Numbered from the stretch's first letter, positions 25,479 to 35,558 are shown. The stretch is 64,000 nucleotides of DNA from Lachnospiraceae bacterium (GCA_017522685.1 JAFWYN010000029.1:62001-126000); one strand, 5' to 3'. Notes: generated by a model from the sequence alone, not told the origin. Numbers and translations are program-made.

Positions 25479-27068
25479 ATGAGCAAGCAGCCGATCAATC
25501 CCATAACAAGATTGGATTATCCGGATGTGGATGTAATTCGTGTGGAAGATACTTATTATATGGTCAGCACCACCATGCATTTTATGCCGGGGTGCGAGAT
25601 TTTGCGTTCTTATGATCTGATAAATTGGGAGCATGCGGCATATCTTTATGATGTGTTGGACAGTACGCCCGGACAACGCTTGGAGGGAGAGGAGAATATA
25701 TACGGCAGAGGTATGTGGGCAGCCACCTTGCGTTATTACAAAGGAAAATTTTATGTGATTTTTGTGGCAAATGATACCCACAAGACCTATCTTTATACTG
25801 CACTATCCGTAGAAGGTCCCTGGGAGAAAAAGGAGATTGATGGCTTTTATCATGATTGTTCTCTTTTGTTTGATGATGACGAAAGAGTGTATCTGGTATA
25901 CGGCAACCGACATATTTGGCTGACAGAGATGAAGGAAGATTTGAGCGGCCCTAAGGAGGGCGGAATCCACAGAATGATTGTCAGCGATGAGGGCAATCCC
26001 GGTCTGGGTTATGAGGGTGCACATTTTTACAAGATAAACGGAAAGTATTATGTGTTTTTCATTCATTCTTTGCGAACCGAGTGGAAGCGTGTGGAGGCTT
26101 GCTTTGTGGCGGATTCCTTAGACGGTGAGTTTGTAGGTGGCGATGTACTGAATGATGATGCGGGATATTGCAATGCAGGTGCAGCCCAGGGCGGTATCGT
26201 GGATACACCGGATGGGAATTGGTATGCGATTTTGTTCCAGGACAGAGGTGCAGTGGGAAGAGTTCCGGTGCTGATTCCTGTTTATTGGGAAAATGATTAT
26301 CCGGTATTCGGAGTGGACGGAAAAATCCCGGAAGAGTTTGCTGTTTCAAGCACCAGACCGGACTATGTATATGTGCCTTTGGTACAGAGTGATGATTTCA
26401 AAGAGGGTGTCTGGCCGGCAGCAGAGGCGGCTGCTACCATGAGAACTACTACCGATGTGAATTTCGACAGCTACGGATTTAAGAGTATCTGGCAGTTTAA
26501 CCATGAGCCGGATCTGTCTTTGGTACAGAGAGATATGTCAGAGGGCACCGTAACCGTGACTACGGATAAGCTTTGTGTGAATGTAACGCAGGCTAAGAAT
26601 ATGCTGACTCAAAGAATGTTGTTCCCTTCCTGCGCAGGTGAGGTTACCGTAGACGGAAGCGAATTGAAAGATGGGGATTTCGCCGGACTTTGTGCTTTGC
26701 AGGGCAAATATGTCCAGGCGGCACTGACCAGAGAGGATGGGCAGCTTTATGTGGTATTGATGGCCAGAACGGAAGATGGTACTACCTCCATGGGAAAGAC
26801 GAAGGATACCACGGTACCGGTGCTTTTGGAAAAAACGCCGGCATCTTCTGACCGGGTGAAGTTCCGTATCGGAGTGGATTTTGAACAGATGAAGGATGAA
26901 GCGGTATTGTATTTTGATATGGGAGAAGGTTATCAACAGTTAGGCGGTCCTCAGAAACTGTATTTCAGATTGGATCATTTCACCGGTTGCCGGTTTGGAT
27001 TGTTTATTTATTCTACAGAAAAAATCGGAGGAAGGGTAACGTTTTCCGAGTTTATTTACCGCAAATAA
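25479..27068 (+). CDS. GH43 enzyme (subfamily 12-like), arabinofuranosidase/xylosidase, copy 1
   Basis: The protein has 529 residues, with AAGGAGG before ATG 25479 and no signal peptide. It has a five-bladed beta-propeller with the three acidic residues of GH43: D16 (DYPDVDVIR), D126 (YHDCSLLFDDD) and E179 (GYEGAHFYK). A C-terminal beta-sandwich spans about 310-529 (LDHFTGCRFGLFIYS at the end). Such enzymes cut arabinofuranose or xylose units from oligosaccharides. It is 60 bp after GH115. A paralogue of the same architecture lies at 34011-35558, with the exporter genes in between. The substrate cannot be fixed by sequence. Confidence 0.9.
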   Translation: MSKQPINPITRLDYPDVDVIRVEDTYYMVSTTMHFMPGCEILRSYDLINWEHAAYLYDVLDSTPGQRLEGEENIYGRGMWAATLRYYKGKFYVIFVANDTHKTYLYTALSVEGPWEKKEIDGFYHDCSLLFDDDERVYLVYGNRHIWLTEMKEDLSGPKEGGIHRMIVSDEGNPGLGYEGAHFYKINGKYYVFFIHSLRTEWKRVEACFVADSLDGEFVGGDVLNDDAGYCNAGAAQGGIVDTPDGNWYAILFQDRGAVGRVPVLIPVYWENDYPVFGVDGKIPEEFAVSSTRPDYVYVPLVQSDDFKEGVWPAAEAAATMRTTTDVNFDSYGFKSIWQFNHEPDLSLVQRDMSEGTVTVTTDKLCVNVTQAKNMLTQRMLFPSCAGEVTVDGSELKDGDFAGLCALQGKYVQAALTREDGQLYVVLMARTEDGTTSMGKTKDTTVPVLLEKTPASSDRVKFRIGVDFEQMKDEAVLYFDMGEGYQQLGGPQKLYFRLDHFTGCRFGLFIYSTEKIGGRVTFSEFIYRK

Positions 27069-27192
27069 TGGAGAAAAAAGCAATGATTGAAGCAAAAATA
27101 GCATAAAATAAAGAGTCAATCAGATAATTTGAATGTAAAATGATTTAGTGATTGTTAATGAATACCATGTAAAGGCAGTGAGTATAAGAGTA

Positions 27193-28302
27193 ATGAAAAG
27201 GAAAAATTGGATCAAACAGAAGGGGCGCGTTTTTGCCCTGTTGCTGGCCGTCAGTATGCTGTCCGGCTGTTCATCCGTGGAGAATGAGGATGAGAATTTA
27301 ATTTTGATAGAAAAGGAGCAGGAGTCCCTTGCTTATGAAATGGAAGCGGCTTCTGTTGCGGATGTGCGTAAAACGGAAAAGACCAGATGTACATATCAGC
27401 AGGTTCTGGATGAGAGCTTAAGCTTTAGTGTAAGTGGTAAGCGTGTGGCAAAGGTATATGTGGAGGAAGGCGATATCGTAACCAAGGGTCAGTTGCTGGC
27501 TGAACTGGATATCGGCAATGCAAAGGAACAAATCCGTGATTTGGAATACAGAATTGCCAGAAATGAGCTGCAGCTTCAGTATATTGATATTAATGAACAA
27601 AATGATATTTCAAGTGCCTGGCTTCGTTACGGATACCAGAGCGGAAAAACTGCGGCTGATGAAAAAGCAACCAAGGAGAATGTAGCGAATATTCAGCAGA
27701 GATACCGTTATTCCAGAGAGGATTGCCAGGATGCCATTGCTTTGGATCAGAAACAGCTGGAGATATTAAAGCAGGATGTAAAGCAGAGTAGTCTTTATGC
27801 GGGCATGGATGGTTCTGTTTCTTCGATTAAGAAAAGACTGGAAGGTTCTACCACGGTCAGGGATGAAGAAGTTATCAAGATTATTGACAGTACGGATTGT
27901 CTCTTTGTGGTAGAAGATATCTCGTTGAAGGACTGCTTTCAGGAAGGTGTAGAGTCGGAATTGAATCTGGCTTATGGTACCGGTGCAGGTAATTATGATG
28001 TGGTACCTTACAATATGGATACCTGGACGGATAAGCTTTGGTTCAGTATTGCAGGAGGCACCAGCAATGTGAATATCGAAGTAGGTGTAAGCGGTACATT
28101 GAAATATATTACAGGCTTCCGTTCACAGGTGTTAAGTGTACCGGTTCAGGCGGTGCATCAGGCGGATGGAAAGAGCTTTGTTTACGTTTTGGGAGATAAC
28201 CAGATGCGTGAAGTGAAGTGGATTGAAACAGGTTTAGTTGGAGATGACAGGGTAGAAGTGATTTCCGGACTGACAGAAGGAGAGAAGGTAATTATAAAAT
28301 GA
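27193..28302 (+). CDS. MacA/HlyD-type adaptor lipoprotein 1
   Basis: The protein has 369 residues from ATG 27193; the longer GTG frame at 27148 has no better ribosome site. The N-terminus is a lipoprotein signal with lipobox LSGC. A lipoyl-like half-motif follows (YVEEGDIVTKGQLLAELD), then a helical hairpin rich in charged residues, then the returning lipoyl and beta-barrel strands and a membrane-proximal domain ending GLTEGEKVIIK. It is the extracytoplasmic partner of a MacB-type ABC transporter. It overlaps the next gene by 4 bases (ATGA). A second, larger adaptor follows, which is unusual. The cargo is unknown. Confidence 0.87.
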   Translation: MKRKNWIKQKGRVFALLLAVSMLSGCSSVENEDENLILIEKEQESLAYEMEAASVADVRKTEKTRCTYQQVLDESLSFSVSGKRVAKVYVEEGDIVTKGQLLAELDIGNAKEQIRDLEYRIARNELQLQYIDINEQNDISSAWLRYGYQSGKTAADEKATKENVANIQQRYRYSREDCQDAIALDQKQLEILKQDVKQSSLYAGMDGSVSSIKKRLEGSTTVRDEEVIKIIDSTDCLFVVEDISLKDCFQEGVESELNLAYGTGAGNYDVVPYNMDTWTDKLWFSIAGGTSNVNIEVGVSGTLKYITGFRSQVLSVPVQAVHQADGKSFVYVLGDNQMREVKWIETGLVGDDRVEVISGLTEGEKVIIK

Positions 28303-30458
28303 TAAAGAAACAGGGAATCAGTTTGTTGTTATCTGCCATGCTGGTATTCTCTCTATGCAGTTGCGGACAGACAGAGGTAGAAACAACAGGAAAAAACATA
28401 GAATTATTGGAGCCGGTTAATGTAACCACCAATGTGGAATTGGCTGCACGTCGTACTCTTTACGACAGTGAGATTTATGCGGCTACCGTTTATCCTACCA
28501 TTACGGAGTATTCCTTTAATAAGCAAATGGAAGTGGAAGGCAAGGGTGCTTTCTGGGGAGAAAGTGTAAGCAAGGGTGAGACCCTTGTTTACGGTAGTAC
28601 CGAAAAGATTGATGAACAGATTGAACAAATGCAGGAACAGATTGACGAGATGGATAAAGCCATGACCAAGACTCAGGAGAAGATGAGCGAAAATCTGGCA
28701 GAACCCAAGGAAGAGTTGAAGCGAATGAAATCCATTTTGGACAATTTCGCCAAGTCAAAACCTGCAGAAATGGTACCTGCAAGCAGTGTCAGTGCCGGTG
28801 ATTCTGATGAATTGATAGAGAATCCGGAATATCTGACATGGCAAAGAGATTCGGAAATGTGGACCGGTAAGTACAGGATACTGGAGCATAATATTAATAT
28901 GCAGGAAGAAAGCTTTCGTCAGCAAAAGGAACTGTACGATTTGGACAGAGCCTATATGGTGGAACAGCTGGAACAGTTGAAAAAAGAGAGAAAGAATTGC
29001 GTGCTGGTGGCCAAGGAAGCCGGTCAGGTAGTGGCGAAGCAGTTGCCGGATGACTATGGCAATCTGGTGGCACAAAAAGAGCAGGCTGTGATTGCTGTGG
29101 GCAATATGAATGAAAAGGTGATTAAGAGTGAGTTTATTAACACTTACAAGGCATCGAAAGCCAAGGAAATGTATGCGGTAATTGATGGTGTGCGTTATGA
29201 GGTAGAATATCATGCCATTGATAATGACGAGTACAAAAAGATTAGCGAAAGCGGTGTGAAGGTATATACGGATTTCACCTTTTTGGATGATTGCAGTCAG
29301 GTAGAGGTAGGTGATTTTGTCAGCATCTGCGTACTGTATGAGAAGGAAACAGATGCGTTGTCGGTACCTTCCGAAGCGGTTCATAAGGACGGCGGAATCA
29401 ATTTTGTGTATGTGATGAAGGATGGCGAAAGCATCATGACTACCGTTACCACCGGTTTTTCGGATGGTGTATATACCGTAATCAAATCCGGACTTAATGA
29501 AGGGGATGCGGTATTGGTGGAAGACGCCAGAGAAGTGGGAACAAAGACCGCCAAAGTGCAGTACGGCAGCTTCCATGGAACTTATAAAGAAAACGGAAGA
29601 ACCGCAGGAAGTATGGCATATTATATTAAGAATACGATAGAATATGGTACCACTTATTTTGGGGAATACAAAGTGGAGTATTTCCAGCATGTGAAAAAGG
29701 GGGATGTGATTGCGACCATACGTGTGGCCCCGGATGAGCTGACCATGCAGAGAAAAGAACAGCAGCTACAAAGAGCACAGGAGAGACTGGCTGATTTGAG
29801 AGCTGCGGGAGAAGAGGATAATGAGGAAGCAATCGAAGCCAAGCTGAAGGAAATCAGTGAGATTCAGGAACTTCTGGATGAGATGAGAGAAGATGCAAGA
29901 ACTACCGAGATTAGGGCAGACAGAAGCGGTATGGTGATAGATATTAAAGATTTCGAGGCAGAAACTATTTTGTATAACGGAACTCAGCTTGTGCAGATTG
30001 TTGATGAATCCTCTGTATATGTGTCTGTACCGGATTCCAATAGCGTGTTGGGGTACGGCACAGAGGTGGAGATTACATTTGATACCTATTTTGGAACCAA
30101 TGAGTCTTGTACCGGTGTGGTAGCCAGCATCAACAATGCCGGACTCAGCAAGGAATTGCAGAGTGACAGAGTGATGATTATGGTGCCGAAGGAGGATTTG
30201 CCTAATATTGCAATGGCTAGAGTGGATAATAGATATGATCCTAAGCCTTTTACCGTGGTTGCCAAGACCCGTGAGATGGACCATGTTTTGGTGGTTCCCA
30301 AGAGTGCGGTAACAGAGGTGGATGGAAAGACATATGTAAATGTTAAGGACGAACAGGGTAATGTGAAGATGTGTAGCTTTGTGGCCGGCGGCTATGATGA
30401 TACAAATTACTGGATTATTGAAGGTTTGTCAGAAGGAATGGTAGTATGCTTAAAGTAA
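28299..30458 (+). CDS. Large double-module adaptor lipoprotein 2
   Basis: The protein has 719 residues with lipobox LCSC (about 18-22). It seems to hold two adaptor modules: a first with a lipoyl-like segment, a coiled-coil hairpin (about 105-240) and a barrel ending near 420 (SGLNEGDAVLVED), and a second with HVKKGDVIATIRV, another coiled coil (about 485-540) and a C-terminal GLSEGMVVCLK. An adaptor is usually 350-450 residues, so an internal duplication or fusion is likely. It should span from the permease outward. It is translationally coupled to adaptor 1 (4-base overlap) and to the permease (13-base overlap). Confidence 0.83.
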   Translation: MIKKQGISLLLSAMLVFSLCSCGQTEVETTGKNIELLEPVNVTTNVELAARRTLYDSEIYAATVYPTITEYSFNKQMEVEGKGAFWGESVSKGETLVYGSTEKIDEQIEQMQEQIDEMDKAMTKTQEKMSENLAEPKEELKRMKSILDNFAKSKPAEMVPASSVSAGDSDELIENPEYLTWQRDSEMWTGKYRILEHNINMQEESFRQQKELYDLDRAYMVEQLEQLKKERKNCVLVAKEAGQVVAKQLPDDYGNLVAQKEQAVIAVGNMNEKVIKSEFINTYKASKAKEMYAVIDGVRYEVEYHAIDNDEYKKISESGVKVYTDFTFLDDCSQVEVGDFVSICVLYEKETDALSVPSEAVHKDGGINFVYVMKDGESIMTTVTTGFSDGVYTVIKSGLNEGDAVLVEDAREVGTKTAKVQYGSFHGTYKENGRTAGSMAYYIKNTIEYGTTYFGEYKVEYFQHVKKGDVIATIRVAPDELTMQRKEQQLQRAQERLADLRAAGEEDNEEAIEAKLKEISEIQELLDEMREDARTTEIRADRSGMVIDIKDFEAETILYNGTQLVQIVDESSVYVSVPDSNSVLGYGTEVEITFDTYFGTNESCTGVVASINNAGLSKELQSDRVMIMVPKEDLPNIAMARVDNRYDPKPFTVVAKTREMDHVLVVPKSAVTEVDGKTYVNVKDEQGNVKMCSFVAGGYDDTNYWIIEGLSEGMVVCLK

Positions 30459-33256
30459 TGTTTCAGAAAATATGGCATAAAAGGTGGATGGTTTTCAGCC
30501 TCTTATTGGGAAGTATATTGCTGAGTGCTACGGTGGTCAGTTTTCCTATGTATAAGAAGGCAGCCTTCGACCGTATGCTGCAGGATGAATTTTATAATTA
30601 TCTGACGGAAAAGGGTGAGTGGCCCGGACTTCTGAAATTCACAATGGTGTCCAAGAAGGATGCGGAAGGAAAATCCATTCAACGTATGAAGGATTTGATG
30701 AACAGCATCTATAAGGATATGGGTGTGACGGAAAGGGAGACTTTAGCTTATTACAGTCTTGCTACCGCAGAAGTGAAGTCGGAAATGCAAAGAGATGATG
30801 TGGGTGACATCAATATCCGTCTCTCCAGTATGACCAATCTGCCGGAACATGCAGAAATGCTGGCGGGAGAGATGTTCTCAGAGGATGGTTTGAGTGATGA
30901 CGGATGTATTGAGGTGGTTATCAGCCAGTCCTGTATGGTAAATACCAAGGTATTGGTAGGTGAAAGTCTGACATTCACTGCATTAAAGCATGCAGACGGA
31001 AAGCCTATTCGAATCAAGGTAGTAGGTATCTACGATAAGAAGGATAGTACGGATTTTTACTGGCAGGTATCTCCGGAACAGATGAACAATGTCTTTTTAA
31101 TGAAGGACAGCTTGTTTGAGGAATACTTCCATGGTGCCAATGCCAAAAAGTATACCATCACCTGCAATTATTTCCCCATGTTTGAGTATGAGGATTGTAC
31201 CGCAAAGGCTTCCGAGAAGCTGTATGCGTATACTACAGACCTGGTAGAGAACAGTGTTTACCGAAGTACGGTTGATTTGCCCGGATATCTTGAGGTGCTG
31301 GAAAACTTCAATAAGAAGCAGGACAGAATCGAAGCAACATTGTTTATTCTTCAGATTCCGGTTTTAATCCTTCTGTGTGCGTTCCTGTTTATGATAGCAT
31401 CACAGATGTATGATATGGAAAGAAATGAAATTTCCGTATTGAAGAGTAGAGGTGGATCCGGTAGCCAGATTCTCCGCCTGTATTTTTATCAAAGTGTATT
31501 TACCACATTGATAGGTACGGTGCTTGGTTTGCAGCTGGGTAAACTGTTTTGCGGTATTCTGGGTTCTGCCAGAAACTTCTTAGAGTTTAATTTGAGTACG
31601 GAGCTGAATGTAGAGTTCACGGAGGAGACCTTACAATATGCGCTGGTGGCTGCAACAGTATCCATTCTGGTTATGACACTGCCTGCATTGAAGCACAGCC
31701 GTCTTACCATCGTGAAGCTGAAACAGCAGAAGGCTACCCGCAGCAAAGCCCTTTGGGAGAAACTGTTCCTGGATGTGATTTGCTTGGGAGTGGCACTTTA
31801 CGGATATTATTCCTTTTCCAAGAATCAGGAACTTTTGGCAGTGGATGTGTTGAAGGGCGAGGCACTGGATCCTTTGTTGTACCTGAGTTCTTCCCTGTTT
31901 ATTGTGGGATTAGGTCTGCTGTTTTTGAGATTACAGCCCTATGTGATAAAACTGATCTATGGTATAGGTAAATCCTTCTGGGGACCGGCCAGCTATGCTT
32001 CGTTTATTGAGAATATAAAGAATAACAGCAAGCAGCATTTCATTATGTTGTTTATGATACTGACAGTAGCGCTTGGTATGTATCACGCTACGGTGGCTAG
32101 AACCATTTTGCAGAATGCCAAGGACAATGTGGCATATCTGGAGGGTGCGGACCTTATTGTAAAAGAAATCTGGACGGACAACTCAGCGCTGGCTTCTCAG
32201 GCAGGCGCGGGAGAGTTCCAGTATTTTGAACCGGATTATAACAAGTATGCCAAGTTGGATTTTGTGGAATCTTATACAAGAGTTATTTTTGATGAGGGAG
32301 CTTACCTGAAGGGTACGAAAAATACCAGACAGGATATCACCCTGATGGGTATCCATACGAAGGAATTCGGTGGTATCACTCATGTGGACAGTGAACTATT
32401 GGAAAAAGAGTATTATGAGTACTTAAATGAACTGGCAGTAGAGGCAAACGGTGTTTTGGTATCCCGAAACTTTGCTACCAAGCTGGATTATAAGGTGGGC
32501 GACTCTATTACCTTCTATGGTTCCCTTGGAAAGCCGGTACATGCAAAGATTATTGACTTTGTGGATTATTGGCCCGGATATGAACCGGTGACCACAACCT
32601 TAAATGCGGACGGAAGCGTAAGTTCCAAGGATAATTTCTATCTGATAGCCCATTATCAGGTACTTCGCAAGAATTGGGGAGTGACTCCTTATGAGGTTTG
32701 GATGTCCCTGAAGGATGGGGCTTCTGCAGATCAGATTGCATCATGGCTGGAAGAAAATGATGTTCATCTGGCGAAATACATGGATAAGGATGCGGAAATA
32801 GAGAAGGTGGTTCAGGATCCGTTGCTGCAGGGTACCAATGGTGTCCTGACCATGAGCTTTATGGTAACCCTGGTGCTTTGTGCGGCCGGATACTTAATCT
32901 ACTGGATTATGTCCATCCGTTCCAGAGAAATGATCTTTGGTGTCTTAAGAGCAAGCGGTATGCATAAGGGTGAAGTATTCCATATGCTGATTAACGAGCA
33001 GATTTTCTCCGGTCTTACTTCTATTTTGGCCGGTGTGGGAATCGGTAAGCTGACATCCAAGATGTTTGTTCCTATGATTCAGTCAGCGTATGCGGCAGCG
33101 GATCAGGTATTGCCCATGAAGCTGATTACCAATCCCATGGATATGGTCAGATTGTATGGAGTAGTGGCAGCTGTTATGGTAGTATGTCTGGCAGTGCTGA
33201 TATTGTTGGTATTTAAGATGAATATAGCGAAAGCTTTGAAGTTAGGTGAAGAATAA
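30446..33256 (+). CDS. MacB/FtsX-type ABC transporter permease
   Basis: The protein has 936 residues. One membrane helix lies near the N-terminus (about 17-37), then a large extracellular domain (about 40-290), several helices from about 295 to 560 (an FtsX domain), a second extracellular domain (about 560-800) and a C-terminal FtsX helix set (about 810-930). The double FtsX arrangement is that of Gram-positive large permeases of the type VII ABC family, which move lipids, peptides or signals rather than import sugar. It overlaps adaptor 2 by 13 bases and the ATPase by one. Confidence 0.9.
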   Translation: MLKVMFQKIWHKRWMVFSLLLGSILLSATVVSFPMYKKAAFDRMLQDEFYNYLTEKGEWPGLLKFTMVSKKDAEGKSIQRMKDLMNSIYKDMGVTERETLAYYSLATAEVKSEMQRDDVGDINIRLSSMTNLPEHAEMLAGEMFSEDGLSDDGCIEVVISQSCMVNTKVLVGESLTFTALKHADGKPIRIKVVGIYDKKDSTDFYWQVSPEQMNNVFLMKDSLFEEYFHGANAKKYTITCNYFPMFEYEDCTAKASEKLYAYTTDLVENSVYRSTVDLPGYLEVLENFNKKQDRIEATLFILQIPVLILLCAFLFMIASQMYDMERNEISVLKSRGGSGSQILRLYFYQSVFTTLIGTVLGLQLGKLFCGILGSARNFLEFNLSTELNVEFTEETLQYALVAATVSILVMTLPALKHSRLTIVKLKQQKATRSKALWEKLFLDVICLGVALYGYYSFSKNQELLAVDVLKGEALDPLLYLSSSLFIVGLGLLFLRLQPYVIKLIYGIGKSFWGPASYASFIENIKNNSKQHFIMLFMILTVALGMYHATVARTILQNAKDNVAYLEGADLIVKEIWTDNSALASQAGAGEFQYFEPDYNKYAKLDFVESYTRVIFDEGAYLKGTKNTRQDITLMGIHTKEFGGITHVDSELLEKEYYEYLNELAVEANGVLVSRNFATKLDYKVGDSITFYGSLGKPVHAKIIDFVDYWPGYEPVTTTLNADGSVSSKDNFYLIAHYQVLRKNWGVTPYEVWMSLKDGASADQIASWLEENDVHLAKYMDKDAEIEKVVQDPLLQGTNGVLTMSFMVTLVLCAAGYLIYWIMSIRSREMIFGVLRASGMHKGEVFHMLINEQIFSGLTSILAGVGIGKLTSKMFVPMIQSAYAAADQVLPMKLITNPMDMVRLYGVVAAVMVVCLAVLILLVFKMNIAKALKLGEE

Positions 33257-33960
33257 TGGCAGAAAATAATATTATTGTTCTGGAAGATATCAGACGCAGC
33301 TTTCCTACGGCGGCAGGAGAGTTTCATGCGCTGAAAGGGATAAATGCAAAGATACCGGAAGGCAGTCTGGTCATCCTGAAGGGCCGTTCCGGTTCGGGTA
33401 AAACCACGCTTCTGAATATTATCGGAGCGTTGGATAACCCTACCTCCGGAAAAGTGTATCTGGAAGACAGGGATATGGGTAAGTTTTCGGACAGACGTAA
33501 GGAAAACTTCCGCAGAACCAAGCTGGGATATGTATTCCAGTCGGTATCGTTGATACCCACCATGAATGCATTACAGAATGTGGAGTTTTCCCTGAGACTT
33601 GCGGGGATCCGCAGGGATAGGGAAAAACGTGCCATAGAGTGTTTGAAAATGGTTGGTCTGGGCGGCAGAATCAAGCATATGCCGGCAGAAATGTCCGGTG
33701 GTGAGCAGCAGCGTGTGGCGATTGCCAGAGCGATTGCACACAGACCCAGTATTCTGTTGGCGGATGAGCCTACGGCTGAGTTGGACAGTGCTATGGCGGC
33801 AGAAGTGACGAAGCTGTTTCAGGAGATGACCAAGAAGGAAGGCGTAACCATCATTATGACCACTCACGATGTGGGTCTGATGGATGCGGGTGATATGGTT
33901 ATCGAGCTGGAAGGCGGAGAACAGGTGAATGTACCAAAGGAAGCAACGGAAGAAGAATAA
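33256..33960 (+). CDS. MacB/LolD-type ABC transporter ATP-binding protein
   Basis: The protein has 234 residues. Walker A is GRSGSGKTT, the Q-loop lies in YVFQSVSLIP, the signature is MSGGEQQRVAIARA, Walker B is ILLADEPT and the H-loop is in TTHD. It is the ATPase of the permease encoded immediately upstream, sharing an ATGG overlap with its stop. It belongs to the MacB/LolD/FtsE group, which powers exporters and mechanotransmitters. It should not serve the sugar importers downstream, which need an MsmK/UgpC-type subunit. It is the last gene of the four-gene exporter block. Confidence 0.94.
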   Translation: MAENNIIVLEDIRRSFPTAAGEFHALKGINAKIPEGSLVILKGRSGSGKTTLLNIIGALDNPTSGKVYLEDRDMGKFSDRRKENFRRTKLGYVFQSVSLIPTMNALQNVEFSLRLAGIRRDREKRAIECLKMVGLGGRIKHMPAEMSGGEQQRVAIARAIAHRPSILLADEPTAELDSAMAAEVTKLFQEMTKKEGVTIIMTTHDVGLMDAGDMVIELEGGEQVNVPKEATEEE

Positions 33961-34010
33961 GCCAAGTTGCAATATAAATAAAGCGTAACATTGCGCAGAA
34001 GGGAGAAAAC

Positions 34011-35558
34011 ATGGATAGAACCAATCCGATTATCAAAGCAGATTTTCCGGATCCTGACGTAATCAGGGTGGATGATGTTTATTATATGCTGAGTACTACC
34101 ATGCATTTTCGTCCCGGCGCAGTGATTTTACGTTCCTTTGATTTGATTCATTGGGAAATCGTGGGACATGTTTTTGAACATCTGGGAAAAACTCCGGAAG
34201 AATGTATGCAGGGCGAACGGTGTAATTACGGCAGAGGAATGTGGGCAGGAAGCCTGCGTTATCATAATGACAAATTCTATGTTTGCTTTTCGTGTCTGGA
34301 TACGGATGAAACTTATATATATGAAGCGGAAGGTGTGGAAGGTCCCTGGAAGAGAAATGTTTTGAAAGAGTATCGCCATCATCCCAGTCTGTTGTTTGAT
34401 GAGGATGGCAGGGTGTATCTGGTATCCGGTTATGAGGAAGTTTGGATTCGTGAGCTTTTGCCGGATTGCAGTGCATACAAAAAAGGCGGTTTGGAGAGAA
34501 TTCTTCTCCATAAGATGCAGGAGGATGTGTATCTTGGATATGAAGGCTCTCATGTACAGAAGATTCATGGCAAGTACTACTTGTTTGTGATTTATTGGCC
34601 CAAGGTGGAACCGGCCAGAAGAACCCAGCTGTACTTTGTGGCAGAGTGTTTGGATGGTGAGTTCGCAGGCGGTGAGCTTTTGCGTGATGATATGGATTAC
34701 CATAATCAGGGCGTGGCCCAGGGCGGTCTGGTTGAAACGCTGAATGGTAAATGGTATGCCATGCTTTATCAGGACCATGGTGCCGTGGGAAGGATTCCCG
34801 TGTTGGTTCCGGTACGCTGGGAAGGAGATGTACCCGTACTTGGAACGGGCGGTAAGACTCCGAAGGCATTGGCGCCGGTCAGCAGCAGACCGTATTATCA
34901 ATATCAGCCGGTATATACTTCCGATGATTTTAAGGAAGGTGCATCGGGGATGGGAAAGAATGGTTTGAAGCCCCAATGGGAATTTAATCATGTGCCTGAT
35001 GAAAAGAACTGGTGGATGCGTCCGGAAGGCGGACTGGTTATCAGAAATGCAAAGATAAGCACCAATGTGGTACATGCCACCAATATGTTGACACAGCGTA
35101 TGATGTGGCCGGGATGTGCGGCAGAGGTGACGGTGGATGCCTCCGGATTAAAGGATGGTGACGTAGCCGGACTTTGCGCATTGCAAGGCTGTTACGGATT
35201 GATAGGAATTATGAAGGAATACGGCACCTATTATTTGGTGGTAATGCAACGAAGCTGGGGGAATACTTCACTGCTGGATCGTTCGCCGGATTATCTGCCG
35301 GGAAATATTGTGGAGAAGATTCGTCTGGAAGAGAGTAGTGCGAGAATCCGACTGAATGTGAATTTTGAAGATATGCAGGATGAAGCAGAATTCTACTACC
35401 AGTACAAGAAACGCTGGAAACGTGTGGGCGAACCCCATAAGCTGGTATTCCGTTTGGATCATTTCACCGGTTGCCGGTTCGGTTTATTTAATTATGCTAC
35501 CGGACAGGTGGGCGGAGAAGCAGTATTTAAGGAATTTCGATATATTTATGAGAATTGA
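34011..35558 (+). CDS. GH43 enzyme (subfamily 12-like), copy 2, with Asp-to-His change
   Basis: The protein has 515 residues, with GGGAG before ATG 34011 and no signal peptide. It is a paralogue of the GH43 at 25479, with the same propeller and beta-sandwich order. Base D14 (FPDPDVIR) and acid E178 (GYEGSHVQK) are retained. The conserved Asp that tunes the acid's pKa in GH43 (HDPSL-type motif) is replaced: the codons read R-H-H-P-S-L-L-F, giving H124. That may reduce or change activity, or shift the role to a neighbouring residue. The start is 51 bp after the exporter ATPase, so it is probably in the same transcript. Confidence 0.88.
   Translation: MDRTNPIIKADFPDPDVIRVDDVYYMLSTTMHFRPGAVILRSFDLIHWEIVGHVFEHLGKTPEECMQGERCNYGRGMWAGSLRYHNDKFYVCFSCLDTDETYIYEAEGVEGPWKRNVLKEYRHHPSLLFDEDGRVYLVSGYEEVWIRELLPDCSAYKKGGLERILLHKMQEDVYLGYEGSHVQKIHGKYYLFVIYWPKVEPARRTQLYFVAECLDGEFAGGELLRDDMDYHNQGVAQGGLVETLNGKWYAMLYQDHGAVGRIPVLVPVRWEGDVPVLGTGGKTPKALAPVSSRPYYQYQPVYTSDDFKEGASGMGKNGLKPQWEFNHVPDEKNWWMRPEGGLVIRNAKISTNVVHATNMLTQRMMWPGCAAEVTVDASGLKDGDVAGLCALQGCYGLIGIMKEYGTYYLVVMQRSWGNTSLLDRSPDYLPGNIVEKIRLEESSARIRLNVNFEDMQDEAEFYYQYKKRWKRVGEPHKLVFRLDHFTGCRFGLFNYATGQVGGEAVFKEFRYIYEN

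Noticed and set aside
27069..27192. Promoter for the exporter genes in the 124-bp gap before adaptor 1
   Set aside because: Several TTGAA-like and TAAAAT-like stretches exist, but none with acceptable spacing and sequence, so no promoter is called.
28755..29690. Long antisense open frame inside adaptor 2 (about 311 codons)
   Set aside because: It lies opposite a well-supported gene, has no ribosome site and no recognisable domain; it is a codon-bias shadow. The same reason applies to antisense frames at 34096-35075, 15124-15888, 19435-20052 and 62477-63208.
33256..33960. ATPase for the downstream sugar importers
   Set aside because: It is of the MacB/LolD type and overlaps the FtsX-type permease. 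Sugar importers need MsmK/UgpC-type subunits with an extra C-terminal domain, which this 234-aa protein lacks.
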